A DNA stretch of 64,000 nucleotides from Rhizophagus irregularis (lineage: Eukaryota > Glomeromycota > Glomeromycetes > Glomerales > Glomeraceae), in the NCBI RefSeq assembly GCF_026210795.1, contig NC_089453.1:374501-438500 (forward strand), written 5' to 3'. The translations under genes and the position numbers were made by a program. Position 1 is the first letter of the stretch. The number at the start of each line of letters is the position of its first letter. The notes under the pieces are model-generated. The model did no database searches, was not told the origin of the DNA, and was given only the letters and a program-made list of their open reading frames with translations. Shown here in pieces: positions 12,241-24,473 of this stretch.

Positions 12241-13401
12241 TTATTTTCCACTAGATATAACTTGGTGATCAGAAGTTCTATCATAAGCTCTATTCTGTTT
12301 CTGTCTTTTCTTATATGATCTAATTAAATAAAATCCTGTAACAAATATAAGAATACTACCAAGGGAAGCACCTATGCCTACACCAACTATGATAGCAACA
12401 GGATTAGATTTAGTATCCTTAGTATTTGATTGATCGGATGATGTAATCGATGATGTAGGGGGAACAGATGATACAGGTGTTACAGGTGGTACAGACGATA
12501 CAGGAATCGAAATGGTTTTATTCTGAATTTAAATTGGTAAAAGAAAATAAATTTTATTAGTTTGGATAAAAAAAGAAGCACATAAATGTGGAGCTATATC
12601 TTACCAAATAATCACTTGTCACTTCATCAGCAGATAAGCGCCAGTTAAAATAACGAAAATTACTATTTGTAATAAAAGTAAATGATTAATATATACTTTG
12701 AAATTCTGTCAATAATAAAAGTGACCATTTAATACCTAATCTGGCCAGTAATCCCGGTGTATAAATCATTTCCTATATATAACGGTCCAGCGTTGAATAT
12801 GACTTGTTCCATCGGTTGGATACTATGAAAACCAGCCCATTCGCCATCTAAGTAGAAATCCAATCTCTTTTCGGAATCGGACAGCGTGTAAGCTAAATGA
12901 TACCACTTGTTTAGAAGGAGCCCGTTACCTATATCTTCAATTCCTACATTCAAATTGTAGCTTGACGAGAAGCGAGCGCGTGGTACTGATTTGGTCGGTG
13001 ACAACCAGAGCGAGGGCGTACGAACCAGAATTTTTCCGCCTTAAATGTACATTTAATTTTTTTTTGAGACTTCGATATAAAATTTAACGACAAATCAATT
13101 TTCATTTTTATGCAAAATTGTACTAAGTACAATAGTAAGCGTGTAAGCCACTAGCTATACCTTTGTGAAAAACACAAGCCCACTTGGTATCATGACTTAT
13201 AATATTAAGTCGTAGCGTTATCGAGACCTCATTTGTCACCTCCGGCAACTCATTATGTTGTACTATCTTACTGTCATTAGCAGTCAACATAATGGGACTC
13301 GAAATAAGCTCATTGGACGCTCTTGAAATCCCAGCAACTTGCTGTATTTTTTGAGAAAAAACAAACAGTATACCTATTATTAAATAATTCAGTTTATGCA
13401 T
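12241..13401 (-). CDS. LamG-like (concanavalin-fold) single-pass membrane protein, paralogue A
   Basis: Four exons on the minus strand: 13401-13161, 13039-12736, 12662-12605 and 12522-12241 (294 residues). Residues 1-24 form a hydrophobic signal peptide. A LamG/pentraxin-type sandwich runs from about 40 to 200; its hallmark strands are LLNKWYHLAYTLSD, LDFYLDGEWAGF, PLYIGND and the terminal RYFNWRLSADEV. A Ser/Thr/Pro-rich stalk (205-235) precedes a membrane helix (about 242-267, with GVGIGASLGS) and a basic cytosolic tail. The domain binds carbohydrate or protein ligands in other families; here the ligand is unknown. Exon lengths and phases match paralogue C (241 and 58 bases identical), which fixes the splice sites. 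Confidence 0.75.
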
Positions 13402-14081
13402 TTAAATTAGCTTAAAATCCTAACCAGTGTGGCATCTCCTTTTATGTTAAAATAATAAAAGTAAATAAACACGTGATGTTTACATTTAGGGGTGTTTCAA
13501 AATCTGTACAAATCCAACAAGATCTCTAAAATTGACTAGTTCATTCTAACGATTATTATTATTATTATTGTAGTACCGCTTCAATAGAAGATTTGAATTC
13601 TAATAAAAGTTTGTGAAACACACTCAGCCGCGCCTACAAAAAATTTCCTTGCTATATTTTTTGATTTAACAATAGATTCTTAAATTTCTAATTGAAATTA
13701 TTAGAAATCAATGATGCTACGGGTATTTTAGTATACCGACCATGAATTGTCTGATAGAAACCACTGACGATATTTAAAAATGCAATGCGGAAAAACTAAT
13801 TAATAAAGAGAAATGCTTTAGTTCGAAATTGAAATGTAACTTTAAAAAAAAATTATTTCAATAGATAAAATGATAATTTAATTTCGCGAGTTAGCGAGAC
13901 ACTGAATATGTACCTATATAGTAAATTATAAATTATTATATTTTTACTTCGAATAACATAGATTTTCTCTATAAAAAGTTGCTTACAATTTTAATATATT
14001 AAATATTTGTTAGTAAGACATATATGCTTTAGGATATCACTTTTTTTCATTCAGGTAGCAACGTCAAGATTACAGTGGAAT
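13402..14081. other. Spacer between LamG-like paralogues A and B
   Basis: No gene is seen. It contains an ATT microsatellite near 13552-13570. It combines the upstream region of paralogue A with the downstream region of B. Confidence 0.5.
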
Positions 14082-15012
14082 TTAAATTTTATTTAGAGTA
14101 ACTTCATGTCCAGGAGATTCTTCTGTAACTTCAGGTCTATAATCTCTATTCTGTTGCTTTTTCTTATATGATTTAAAGATATAAAATCCGATAAGAATAC
14201 TGCAAAGAGAAGCACCTACAACTATGTCAGCCATGATAGGAATATTATTAGTTGGTGTAGTAGATTTAACAGATGTAATTGAACTGTCGTTCTAAATTCA
14301 AGTTATTGAAAGAAGGTAAAGAATGTAAATTGAATAAGAGAAGCTCATAAACATGAAATTATGTAATCATATCGCAACCTCATCAGCAGATAAACGCCAG
14401 TTAAAATAGCTAATAATAATGGAAGTGACCATTTAATACTTTTATAACTTCATTATTATGTCAAACCATACCTAATCTGGCCATTGAGCCCATTATACAA
14501 GTTGCAACGTTGAATGCTAATTGCTTCGTTGGCTGGAACGCTGGATGCTCCGAAATCCGGCCCATTGGCCATCCATATAAAAATCCGGTCTCTTTTCGGA
14601 ATATAGCGTGTAAGCTAAGTGATGCCATCGGTTAAAGGGGAGCCCATTACCGACCGAATGAATTCCTTCATTATAAGAATCGTTTAGCGGGAAGCGGGAT
14701 GCGGTGCTGTTTTGGACGGTGTCAGCCAGAGTGAAGGCGTACGAACTATATTTTGGTCGCCTTAAAGAAAATATATTTTGACAACATGTATGAGTTTATA
14801 AACAAATTTACAACCGATTTCACTTTTCAAAGAAACTCGTAAATAGTGGTTATACTTTTGTGAAAAACACAAGCAAACGTGGGGTCATGAAACGTAATAT
14901 TAAGTCGTAGCGTTATTGAAACTTCGTTTGTCACTTCTGGAAAATCAGTACTCTATTGTCATTACCAATCAGTGTAATGGGACTGAATAAGTTCATTAGA
15001 CGCTCTCGATTT
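14082..15012 (-). pseudogene. LamG-like membrane protein, paralogue B (broken)
   Basis: Homologous to A and C across all four exons but damaged. The signal-peptide end of exon 1 is missing (homology stops near 15012). Exon 1 has at least two small deletions, near 14985 and 14955, that shift the frame. Exon 2 (about 14762-14475) has lost or gained bases near the lost YIGND strand. Exon 3 meets a stop just after WRLSADEV-A. Exon 4 (about 14293-14082) is intact and encodes a membrane helix plus the tail motif EVTEES-GHEV shared with C, so decay may be fairly recent. Parts might still be transcribed. Confidence 0.75.
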
Positions 15013-15925
15013 GCTTTCATTAGAATTATTTATAAATTATTAACCAAATGCACTCTTTTATGCTAAAAGTAGACACGCGCGGTTACATAACAGATTTGCT
15101 GCCTAATAAAGTCAAATAAGACCTCCTGAAACGGACTATGAGGCGTTCATTCTAAACCGATATTACTGCGCCTATGGATTATTATATTTACATTTAATTC
15201 TAACAATGATCTAGGTTACACGAAACAAGTATAATATAAACTTATTGTTTTATTGTATTTATATCACATCAATGACAAAATACCTTTCTAGGTGCATAAT
15301 ATAAGTGAATTTCTTCGGCAGTTGTTTAAACTTAGTTTCATTTTTACTAAGAAATTATATTTTCCTTACACCTATATATCAATTCTCTGTTACTAACCGA
15401 ATATTGTCAAAGTTAATTTATTACAATTCGCATTTTGAGGTAACATTAGATCATAAATTTATTTGTATCCAATATTTTAAAGATAAGTAATAATATATTA
15501 TGATATGAAGTTTTTTTTCGGATACCGATGTTTGTTTTAAAATTAATGTTAAAAATGAGTTATATTTATTCATAAGGTTATTTATTCTCGATTTTAATTG
15601 AATAAATTGGTACAATTGCAAATCCTGTTTTTAACATTTAATTTTTTAATACACTGTATTTAAAGGGTCTAGATCATAATTTAAAGTTCCATTTTATGAT
15701 GTGGAATTTATTTGGTTATTTGTCATATCGCGTCAATCAGAAAAAAATTTCACAATTTCACCTAATTGGTTCTGTATAATACAGTATATACTTCGTGCGT
15801 GCGTGCTTTAAGATATCGTTTTTTCAGTTTACACTGAAACTTATAACATCTTTAATGTACAATATGTCGTGACCACACGTAAATGAAAAATTTACAACTG
15901 TTATAAATTTCTTCTTCTCAAAATA
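15013..15925. other. Spacer between LamG-like paralogues B and C
   Basis: AT-rich, with no supported gene. A 61-codon ORF at 15305-15490 has no recognisable features. Confidence 0.5.
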
Positions 15926-17064
15926 TTAATTTTTTTTTATGCTCCGAACTTTTCCAGTAGATATAACTTCATGTCCAGAAGATTCTTCCGTAACTTCGGG
16001 TCCATATTTTCCATGCTGTTGTTTTTTCCTATATAATTTAAATATATATAATCCGGCAATAGCTAAAAGAATGGTGACAAGAGACGCGCCTATGCCTATA
16101 CCAGCCATGATAGCAGTATTATTAGTTTCTGTTTTAAGTTGAGTAGATGGATCAGACGTTGTAGTTGTAATTGGCTGCATGGGTGATCCAGGTGATATGA
16201 TCGAACTATTATTCTAAATTTAAAAATTGAAGAAATAAAGGACTTCAATTGAATAATAAAAAGCTCACAAACGTAAAACTAGGAAAGCATCTTACCGAAA
16301 AATCTTTTATCACTTCATCAGCAGATAACCGCCAATTAAAATAACGAAAATTACTAATAATAATAAAAAGTGGCCATTAATTCTATAATTCTGTCAACTT
16401 TATTATGACAACATACCTAATCAGTCCAGTGATCCCATTATAGAAGGTATCGTTACCGATGTATAATGGTGCATCGTTAAATACTATTTGTTCCGTCGGC
16501 TGGATGCTCTGAAATCCAACCCATTTGCCATCTATATAAAAATCCGATCTCTTCTCTGGATCAGATAGTGTGTAAGCTAAATGATACCATTTGTTCAAAA
16601 GAAGCCCGCTACCGACCGAATCAATTCCAGCATTTGAATTATCGTTTAACGAGAAACGAACATGCGGCGCTGATTTGGCTGGAGTCAGCCAGAGAGAGGG
16701 CGTACGAACTAAATCTTGTCCACCTTTAATGCATATATATTTATTTTAAGATTTAGAACAACAATCTATAAAATCAATTTCATCTTCCAAAAAACTCATA
16801 AATGACATAACGAGTGGTTATACCTTTGTGAAAAACACAAGACCAAGAAATATCACGCATTTTAATATTGAGCCATAGCGATACTGAGACCTCGTTTGTC
16901 ACCTCTGGCAACTCATTATGTTGTATTATTTTGTTTTCATTAACAGTCAGCATAATGGGACTCGAAATAAGTTCATTGGACGCTCTTGAAATCCCAACGA
17001 TTTGCTGTACTTGCTGACAGAAAACAAACAGTATACAGATTATTGAATAATTCAGTATGTACAT
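15926..17064 (-). CDS. LamG-like single-pass membrane protein, paralogue C
   Basis: Four exons: 17064-16824, 16723-16417, 16353-16296 and 16213-15926 (297 residues). The layout matches paralogue A: signal peptide ending near residue 24, LamG-like sandwich (LLNKWYHLAYTLSD, SDFYIDGKWVGF, PLYIGND, RYFNWRLSADEV), Ser/Thr/Pro stalk, membrane helix at about 236-261 and a Lys-rich tail ending in GKVRSIKKN. The tail motif EVTEES-GHEVIS is shared with B and partly with A (HQVISSGK), so the cytosolic end is under some constraint. Probable role: cell-surface recognition or adhesion, inferred from the fold only. Confidence 0.75.
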
Positions 17065-17949
17065 TATAAGCTATTTAATATTAAGTGACAAGAAAATATA
17101 AAATAAACTATTAAATTTATAATTTAGTTTATGTCTAGAAATAGCTTTAAAAAAAAAAAATTCTAAACAGTGTAGTAAAATGCAACAAAACTCAGCAAAA
17201 TTGTCCCTTTTATACCTTTTATGCTAAATAATAAATATGAGCAGTGTTAAAAATCCTAATTAAATAGCCAATAGTAATTATGATCATTTCACATTTTTTC
17301 AGTCATGCAAGATCATGCTATTATCATTGTAAGAAGTATTACTAAATTGTAAACTTATTATTAAAGGATTAATTTATTATTTAGCCATTAACAAAACCTT
17401 ATATACTGTATAAATCAAACAAAACCCTTCCATGTGGTACAAACTTCCAAATATTGATATATATTGGATACTTGTATCCTAGTTTCGGACGAGTTTTGGT
17501 TTCGGATTTCGGACAGTATTGGTTTTCAAACCCCATTTTCTGAAACCGAAACCCTGGCCAAAATATATTTATTTATTTCTAAAGAGTGGTAACCAGAGTC
17601 TATTACATGAATAGCCCTGGCCAAAATCCGACTAGTCCGAAACCTAAAAATAGAAATATAATCAGATCAGGTGATCGGCTGATTGATCTAAATCCACATC
17701 TTAAATCGTAGTATAACCTCATACTTTCCTTATTTTCTTTCCTTTACCTCCCCACTATAAATACGTGCGTTATAAATCGAATTAGACAGTTTCTAAAAAA
17801 ATAAAACCTGTATTTTTCTTTCGCTCCAAAAGGAGTGCTACACGTAAATACTGTAAGGTGTAGAATGATTTACACTATTCTAAATTGTTTAAGGTTTTAA
17901 TGATGTAAAATATTTTATTACAAAAAGGATGTAAACGAAAAAAAGAAAA
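17065..17949. other. Gene-free stretch upstream of the LamG cluster
   Basis: No gene is seen. 17485-17650 carries repeated GTTTCGG and CCGAAAC words like those at 10.1 kb. The rest is AT-rich. Confidence 0.5.
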
Positions 17950-18470
17950 TTAGTCCTCTTCATGGCGGTCTTCGGAACACTGGGTCGATGGACAGATCTT
18001 TTTCGAGATAGAAGTGTTTTGTGACAAATGATTAACTTGTCGTTTATAAGGACGTTGTTCTATGTCATCGGAGCTATATTCATACGAAATAAAAGGGTCG
18101 TAATGTACATAAAAATCTTTAAAGAGAACTTTTCTCGTCCTTTTTCCTTTTACTCTTTTATAAGCGTGAAATGTATCTTTCTTGTACCAAAATTACGTGC
18201 GGAAAGCGCAGTTTCGTCTTTATGTATCCAGGCTTGTTCATACACAGTTCGAGTACGTTCTTTCTCTTTAAATTTCTTGAAATCTTTTGATATGTAACCT
18301 CCAATTGCCTGAACCTGGAGGATAATACGTTTTTCCTGAATTCGAATATAGAATTAACGATACATAAGGCGGTAATGCTATCCAACCATCCGGAACAGGA
18401 TTATTCTTAATGATGGGTAGCGGTTCGGTAGTATTCGTTAGTTTTGGAATTTGAATCAGGATTATTTGTA
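17950..18470 (-). pseudogene. Decayed gene of unrecognised family
   Basis: Three successive minus-strand frames read as protein and follow each other without a gap. The first (about 18470-18300) contains VPDGWIALPPYVSLILYS and YYPPGSGNW. The second (about 18300-18170) contains TRTVYEQAWIHKDETA. The third (about 18170-17950) contains VLFKDFYVHYDPFIS and ends in a TAA at 17952. The frame changes near 18300 and 18170 have no splice signals of useful size, so single-base frameshifts are the simplest reading. I do not recognise the family. An assembly error in a live gene is the main alternative. Confidence 0.45.
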
Positions 18471-19441
18471 TAATGAAAAATTTGATTGCATGTTCTAATA
18501 AATATTACGACAATACACAGCATTTAATGGCTTGTTACGCTAAATTTTTGCAGACAATTTTTTAATACTGCTTTGCAATGTGTGGTACAAATAACTCAAT
18601 GATGCATATGACTTATACATAAGACTGCAATTTCACAGTATCACGTGATCGATGGCTGCGGATAATTTTTCGTAAGCATCATGTTTATGCCGCCGTTGTC
18701 AAATTACTATCTCCACTAATACCATTAAACAATTTATAAATCCTTTGTGCCTTATTCGAAACAACTCTTCTGTCATTTATTTGCAGAACGCTTTAATATT
18801 ATTCATTAAGAAATCGTCAGTAACAGTGCATCGTACGCTTTATTTAAGATCAATTGATAACCGATTGGTAGGTACAAAGGATGATTTTTAGTGATTTAGA
18901 GATGATGATTATTCTTCACTATATTCAATAAAAGGAATGATTAATCCGTAACCAAAGAAATTTTGTTAGATAGTTCGCATAGCTGGATATATTTTGTGTG
19001 ATAAGTGTCATCAGACATCCATATTTTTTTCGACATGGATTGATGACCGATTTCACTTTGTCACTTAGCATTTATTCACCACCTATACTGTATTTCTTGT
19101 ACCATTCATCGCACTTTCTTATCCAGTTATAAAATCAGTAAACACTATTAATCCATTGTGAATGCAAATGTAATTAAGAAAGTTCGGCTATTGAGTGTAG
19201 AACTCATAGAACTCATTTATTTGAAATCACCGCTTCCCTTTTGTTAATAATGTCACTTGACATATAACATTTTTGATATTTCGCAATAAAAAATCTATTT
19301 TTTATTTTCGTTTATAAAAATAAAATGTTCGTGAAAAATTTTGACAAAAATAAATAACCCCCCTATTCAAGTGGAATATTGAAAAAGTTGTAATAATTAT
19401 GAAAAAATCTATAAATAATCTAAAAATGGGACAAGGTTTAT
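18471..19441. other. Gene-free stretch
   Basis: No supported gene on either strand. The lower end holds the out-of-frame continuation of the kinase gene (to 19442). Confidence 0.5.
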
Positions 19442-19545
19442 TTAATCTGGCAAACATAGATCCTCCGTTGTTCCATTTTCGCTTTTTTTGAGAGTAATAG
19501 CTGATACATCCTCGTTTTCAGGGTTAATAAAATTAAGTTCTGAAA

Positions 19546-20634
19546 TTACTCGCTGATATCCGGTCTATTATTTGGTTCGTGTTGCCAGCATTCTAATTAA
19601 AATAAGTAAAAATAGATTGTGAAAAATATTGCAGAAAAGTATCAAATAACTTTATACTTTGTCTTACACTCACTTTCATAAAGTACGACGAATTTATTAT
19701 TTGTGTCTTTAACCGGTTCTTCTCTAGCACCCTTACTAATGATATTAATGAGCGAATAGTCGCATTTCTGATTGTTAAAACTGAAAGGTGATTTTCGACT
19801 TGTTAATTCCCAGAATATTACTCCCAAGCTATATATATCAGACTTCTCAGTTAAAACACATGGGGCATTTTGGATAAGCATTTCAAGCATTTTAGAATCC
19901 ACGTAAGGTATTACACCCCATATTTTAGTAGTAGTACAATCCTTTCCTTTTTCAAAAGAACGCCCAAAATCTGCTAATTTTATTGTATCTCTGTGTACTA
20001 AGATATTGTCGGGGTGCTAAAAAAATCTAATAATTAGAGGAAGTTCCGCTATGTAATTTTAAAACAATAGGAATGTACTTACAAGATCACCGTGTATGAT
20101 TTCCTTATAATCATGTAACCATAAAGCCGCACTTGCAAGCTCCTTAGCAAACCTTAACTGGTCCTCCCACTTAAAAGTTATAGTTTTGTTCCTTAAATGT
20201 TCTCTTAGTGTTCCACCGTTCGCATATTCAAGAACAAGCGAATATTTTTTTTCATCTAAGAAAATTAAAACACATTAACAAAATACATAAAACATAGATA
20301 CATATCCATATATATGTTATTCTACCTTCTAATTTCATAACTCCACGAAATTGAATTATATTATCATGGGAATTGGCCATATAAGTTAAACAAATCTAAA
20401 GAAATAATTTATCAATAATTTATAAATAAAACAAAAATGCCATCGATGACGAACCTCTTTGTCATCGACAAATTTTTTAATTGCACATTTTGTTAATGTA
20501 TTCTTCCATTTTGCGATATAAACAGATCCTCCAGAGCCGATAATATTAAAGTTATCATGTGAGTAATATTGATCAATTATTTTTTCCTCTAATAATCTAT
20601 TTAGCCTATTGAGGTAATGATCTTCGAATTGCGA
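19546..20634 (-). CDS. Protein kinase (TKL/RIP-like), 5' end unresolved, 3' frameshift
   Basis: Five exons: 20634-20455, 20395-20326, 20255-20083, 20016-19674 and 19592-19546. Visible motifs are the glycine loop IGSGGSVY, the ATP-binding lysine in CAIKKF, the catalytic loop HGDLHPDNIL, ADFG, SDIYSLGVIFWE and the C-lobe CWQHEPNNRP. All catalytic residues are present. No ATG lies in the first exon; an in-frame TAG stands just before its acceptor, so a further 5' exon or a lost start is implied. After RPDISE the frame meets TAA (19546-19548). Dropping back one base reopens a frame (VISELNFINPENEDVSA) to 19442, so one base seems to be missing. It belongs to the kinase type expanded in these fungi; substrates are unknown. 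Confidence 0.65.
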
Positions 20635-20636
20635 CT

Positions 20637-22384
20637 ATAATGGTAGTATGGCGTTTTATTTTACCCTATATCAGGGAATTTGGCGAAAAAAAAAAAACCA
20701 TTTAATAAACACGTGATCTTAATCGTGGTCTAAATTTTATCAACTGGGTTCCTGGAAGCCAAATATCAGAGAGAGTTAGTTTACATATTTTTTTATTTAA
20801 AACGAAAAACGAGTATATTTCTACTCCAAAATAAAAGCATAATGTACCTTTGTAATAAAACAATAAATGAAATGCCTAAAAGTTATTACTTCGTAACGAA
20901 TTTTTTTTTAAACGCTTTTTGTACAAATCCAGGTATAATAATAGTTTTTACTGTATAGTAAGGTTAAGTAATAACCTACTATATATGCCTTAGAACTTCT
21001 CGTTATTGAAAGTAGAAGATAAATTACAACAGATGACTGAGCTCATACAAATGTAACGATTTTAACGAGAAAAAAAACGGCGGGGAAGAAGTTATTTTTC
21101 TGAACAATTACAATCACATTTCATGAACAGATTGAACAGTGTAATACCCCTGCAGAGTGCAGACAAATATGTAGAAGTGTGGGACAAAAAAAAATGAAAA
21201 ATAGTCACGTGACAAAAATGATCTTATAAAATCTTGCGCAATGACAAAAACTAACGATGAAACCCTATTAAGTTTGTGGAATAATGGTATACTGTATATT
21301 GAACAAACTACACACATTTTTGTAATTTGAATGATTTTAAGTCTTTTTTTACTATATACCGAAATTAGAGAATAATTTCTCATCATTCCACCATAAATGA
21401 TTCAATCATATCGGCTGATCAGAAAAGCCTCCCATAATTTTATACGCTAATGACAATAAGTAACCCATCAGTTATATAATGAACCCATCAACTGAGCTTA
21501 AATATTAATTGGCTTGATTTTTCCAATCAGCCGATATGTATTGCTAATTTTTTGTCACCATGTTATTTCTGATACTATTCGAGTGTTTTTAATTAATTAA
21601 AATTTACCAATAGCTTGCAAAGTACAAACATAATTGAAAGTTTGTGTTATTTTTTATTATTTAAGTGCATATTCAAGGCTAAATTTTTCAAAAAGTAGTA
21701 AATGTTTATGAGCCTTATTTTACATTTTAGATGATCTCTATTTTTGTTTTTCCAGTTTTTTTTTTATATCTGGCATTTGTGTAACGTAGGAAAAATCGTG
21801 TAGGTAAATTTTCTACATGTAGAAGTGAAATCTATATTTTTATAAGTAAAATTAAAAAATGTTTTCGTTATAAGGTTGGAGTTTGAGTTGGACGATCCAC
21901 GTGATCTAAAGTTTACTGTATTCCTAATTAATAAATTAAATTCGATATTATTTATACACTACTTATTATGATTATATCAATATTTTAAAGACAAATACAA
22001 TTTCGGATACTTATTTTAATACACAGCCTTTTTTAATAAAATGTATTTAAAGAATCAAATACTAAAGTATTTCATAATTTTACTTGTCTTATCTCTTCAA
22101 TCAGAAATTTCTAGAGTTATAAAGTTTAAGAGACAATTAAAAAAATTTATTTATTAAATACATTTAGAATCCTTATAATTTCACCTAATTAGAAATGTAT
22201 TAGTATATAATAAGATTAAAACGTTGCGATTCGCAATATAACTTGTTCAAGACTTGCGCTAAATGGCTACTTCTGAGCAACCAATGAAATCTATAACTTT
22301 GAGGTCTACCTACGCTTAACCATTTAAAATAATTATTTAATGATATTGTTCGTAATGATTTGGCCATAAATATATTATTAAAAA
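20637..22384. other. Gene-free stretch with one MITE-like element
   Basis: No supported gene. A 90-codon minus ORF (21114-21386) is hydrophobic and of low complexity and is not believed. It must contain the 5' end of the kinase gene if that gene is intact. Confidence 0.45.
21407..21538. mobile_element. Short inverted-repeat element (MITE-like)
   Basis: CATATCGGCTGAT at 21407-21419 is perfectly complementary to 21526-21538. Similarity continues inward for about ten more bases with mismatches. It is about 132 bases long with no ORF. Confidence 0.5.
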
Positions 22385-22617
22385 CATTTCCCAAAAAAAT
22401 GTTGAAGAATTGCTATTATCAAATTTTCAAGCAGAATTGTTATCAGCATATGAAGACCAAGTGACTATTCTGCGATTTCAGAAAAATTTCATATACAAAC
22501 TTTTTTTATGAAGAAAATGATGATGATGTTCAATACCATTTACACTTTGGAGATGCAATTGATACTAAGAACATGAAGAAATTTTGCGATTATACGTTAC
22601 CATTAAAAATATGATCA
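22385..22617 (+). pseudogene. Coding relic of unrecognised family
   Basis: Plus-strand sequence reads EELLLSNFQAELLSAYEDQ then TILRFQKNFIYKLF, is broken in a run of T near 22500-22508, and resumes as NDDDVQYHLHFGDAIDTKNM to a stop near 22613. The amino-acid mix is protein-like, but there is no start and no family match that I know. Confidence 0.3.
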
Positions 22618-23243
22618 TTGCTTTTATCATTATTGATTGGTTCAAAGATACTACTAATCAAATATAATTTGATGTTTCGTTATACAAATTGCAAATTACA
22701 GATAATTGGCAAAAGATATTCCCTATTAGTGTTGTTAGCCTGTTAACATTCAAAGGATCGAAAACTTAACACTTTAACGGGTTAACTGGAGTTTTATCTG
22801 AATAGAAAAGTCTTATAAAAAAAATGTGACAAGTGACAAATGATCAATTATAAAAAAATAGGTTTATATTAAAAAAAACCAATGTAAAGTTTTTTTATAT
22901 ACAACTTGGTGGAATTAAACTATCTTAGATTATAACACTTAAGAATAATGCTCCAAATGTATAAACTGAAAACTACTTAAGGTTTTCATTAAGGGTTTAC
23001 ACATAACTTAAAATATAATTAATTTTTGTTGGCAGAATTAAACTTTCTTAAATTATATCACTAAAAAATAATACTTCTAGGATATAATCTGAATACTTCT
23101 TAATAAGACAAAATACTAACTTGCTTCATAATTAAATTATAAATATAATAAATAAAATAATAGAAAAATTGAAAATTGAAAAAATTAAGAAAATTCTGTT
23201 ACTTTAAAAATGTTTTGAAAAGTTGCATTCCAATATTGATTAA
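22618..23243. other. Gene-free AT-rich stretch
   Basis: Two diverged copies of a ~75-base segment (GGTGGAATTAAACT at about 22910, GGCAGAATTAAACT at about 23030) are visible; otherwise nothing is recognised. Confidence 0.45.
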
Positions 23244-23994
23244 AATTAATTGAGGAATTTTATAATTAGACTTTGGTCTAAATTCTTGATAATTCTAATA
23301 GCTAAAAATTCATCATGAGATACATTATATATCTGTTACTTCATATGCAATGATTCCAAATCCATAAATATCACTTTTTTTAATACATTCAAACCTCCAT
23401 ATAATCATCTTTTTAGTTCTGCCAAATTAGTAATGATTAATTATATCTAAAATTAATTGAGGAATTTTATAATTAGACTTTGGTCTAAGTTCTTGATAAT
23501 TCTAATAGCTAAAAATTCATTATGGGATACATTATAATAAGAAGAAATTCTGTACTTCATATATAATGATTCCAAATCCATAAATATCACTTTTCTTTAA
23601 TACAGTCAAACCTCTATATAGTCATCTTTTTAGTTCTGCCAAATCAGTAATGATTAATTATATCTAAAATTAATTGGGGAATTTTATAATTAGACTTTGG
23701 TCTAAGTTCTTGATAATTCTAATAGCTAAAAATTCATCATGAGATACATTATATATCTGTTACTTCATATGCAATGATTCCAAATCCATAAATATCACTT
23801 TTCTTTAATACAGTCAAACCTCTATATAGTCATCTTTTTAGTTCTGCCAAATCAGTAATGATTAATTATATCTAAAATTAATTGAGGAATTTTATAATTA
23901 GACTTTGGTCTAAGTTCTTGATAATTCTAATAGCTAAAAATTCATCATGGGACACATTATGATAAGAAGACAATTCTGTACTTCATACTTCATA

Positions 23995-24133
23995 CGAAAA
24001 AAAAAACCGATGGCCCGATTTTAGGCCATCGGTATTTTTTCCATAAGAGCATTTGTATTGCTCTTTTTCCTCGTCGGATAATAGCCGCCAAATTCTTGAA
24101 GCGGCCTTCGCGTCAATTTGGAAATGTTCCGTG
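23995..24133. repeat. ~140-base insert with strong hairpin, copy 1
   Basis: This sequence is absent from the other array units at the same point. It holds a perfect 10-base hairpin, ACCGATGGCC (24006-24015) and GGCCATCGGT (24024-24033), followed by T6. A second part is rich in GC (GAAGCGGCCTTCGCG) and flanked by CCAAATT/AATTTGG. Probably a small mobile or repeated element amplified with the array unit. Confidence 0.5.
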
Positions 24134-24334
24134 TAATGATTCCAAATCCATAAATATCACTTTCTTTAATACAGTCAAACCTCCATATAATCAGCCAAAA
24201 TCAGTAATGCTTTTATTATATCTAAAATTAATTGAGGAATTTTATAATTAGACTTTGATCTAATTCTTGATAATTCTAATAGCTAAAAATTCATTATGGA
24301 ATACATTATAATAAGACAATTCTGTACTTCATAC

Positions 24335-24473
24335 GAAAAAAAAAACCGATAGCGCGATTTTGGGCCATCGAAATTTTTTCCATAAGAGCGTTTGTACTGC
24401 TCTTTCTCCTCTAGCCGCCAAATTCTTGAAGCGGCCTTCGCGTCAATTTGGAAATGTTCCGTGTAATGATTCC
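24335..24473. repeat. ~140-base insert, copy 2 (hairpin degraded)
   Basis: Same insert as at 23995-24133 in the next array unit. The hairpin left arm is mutated (CGATAGCGC against CGATGGCCC) and about ten bases near CTCGTCGGATAATAG are missing. The GC-rich second half is identical over its visible length. Confidence 0.5.

Noticed and set aside
21114-21386. 90-codon minus-strand ORF
   Set aside because: Hydrophobic, low complexity, no domain; expected by chance in such DNA.
24006-24040. Hairpin followed by T6, like a bacterial terminator
   Set aside because: The DNA is eukaryotic and the hairpin sits in a repeat insert, not after a gene.
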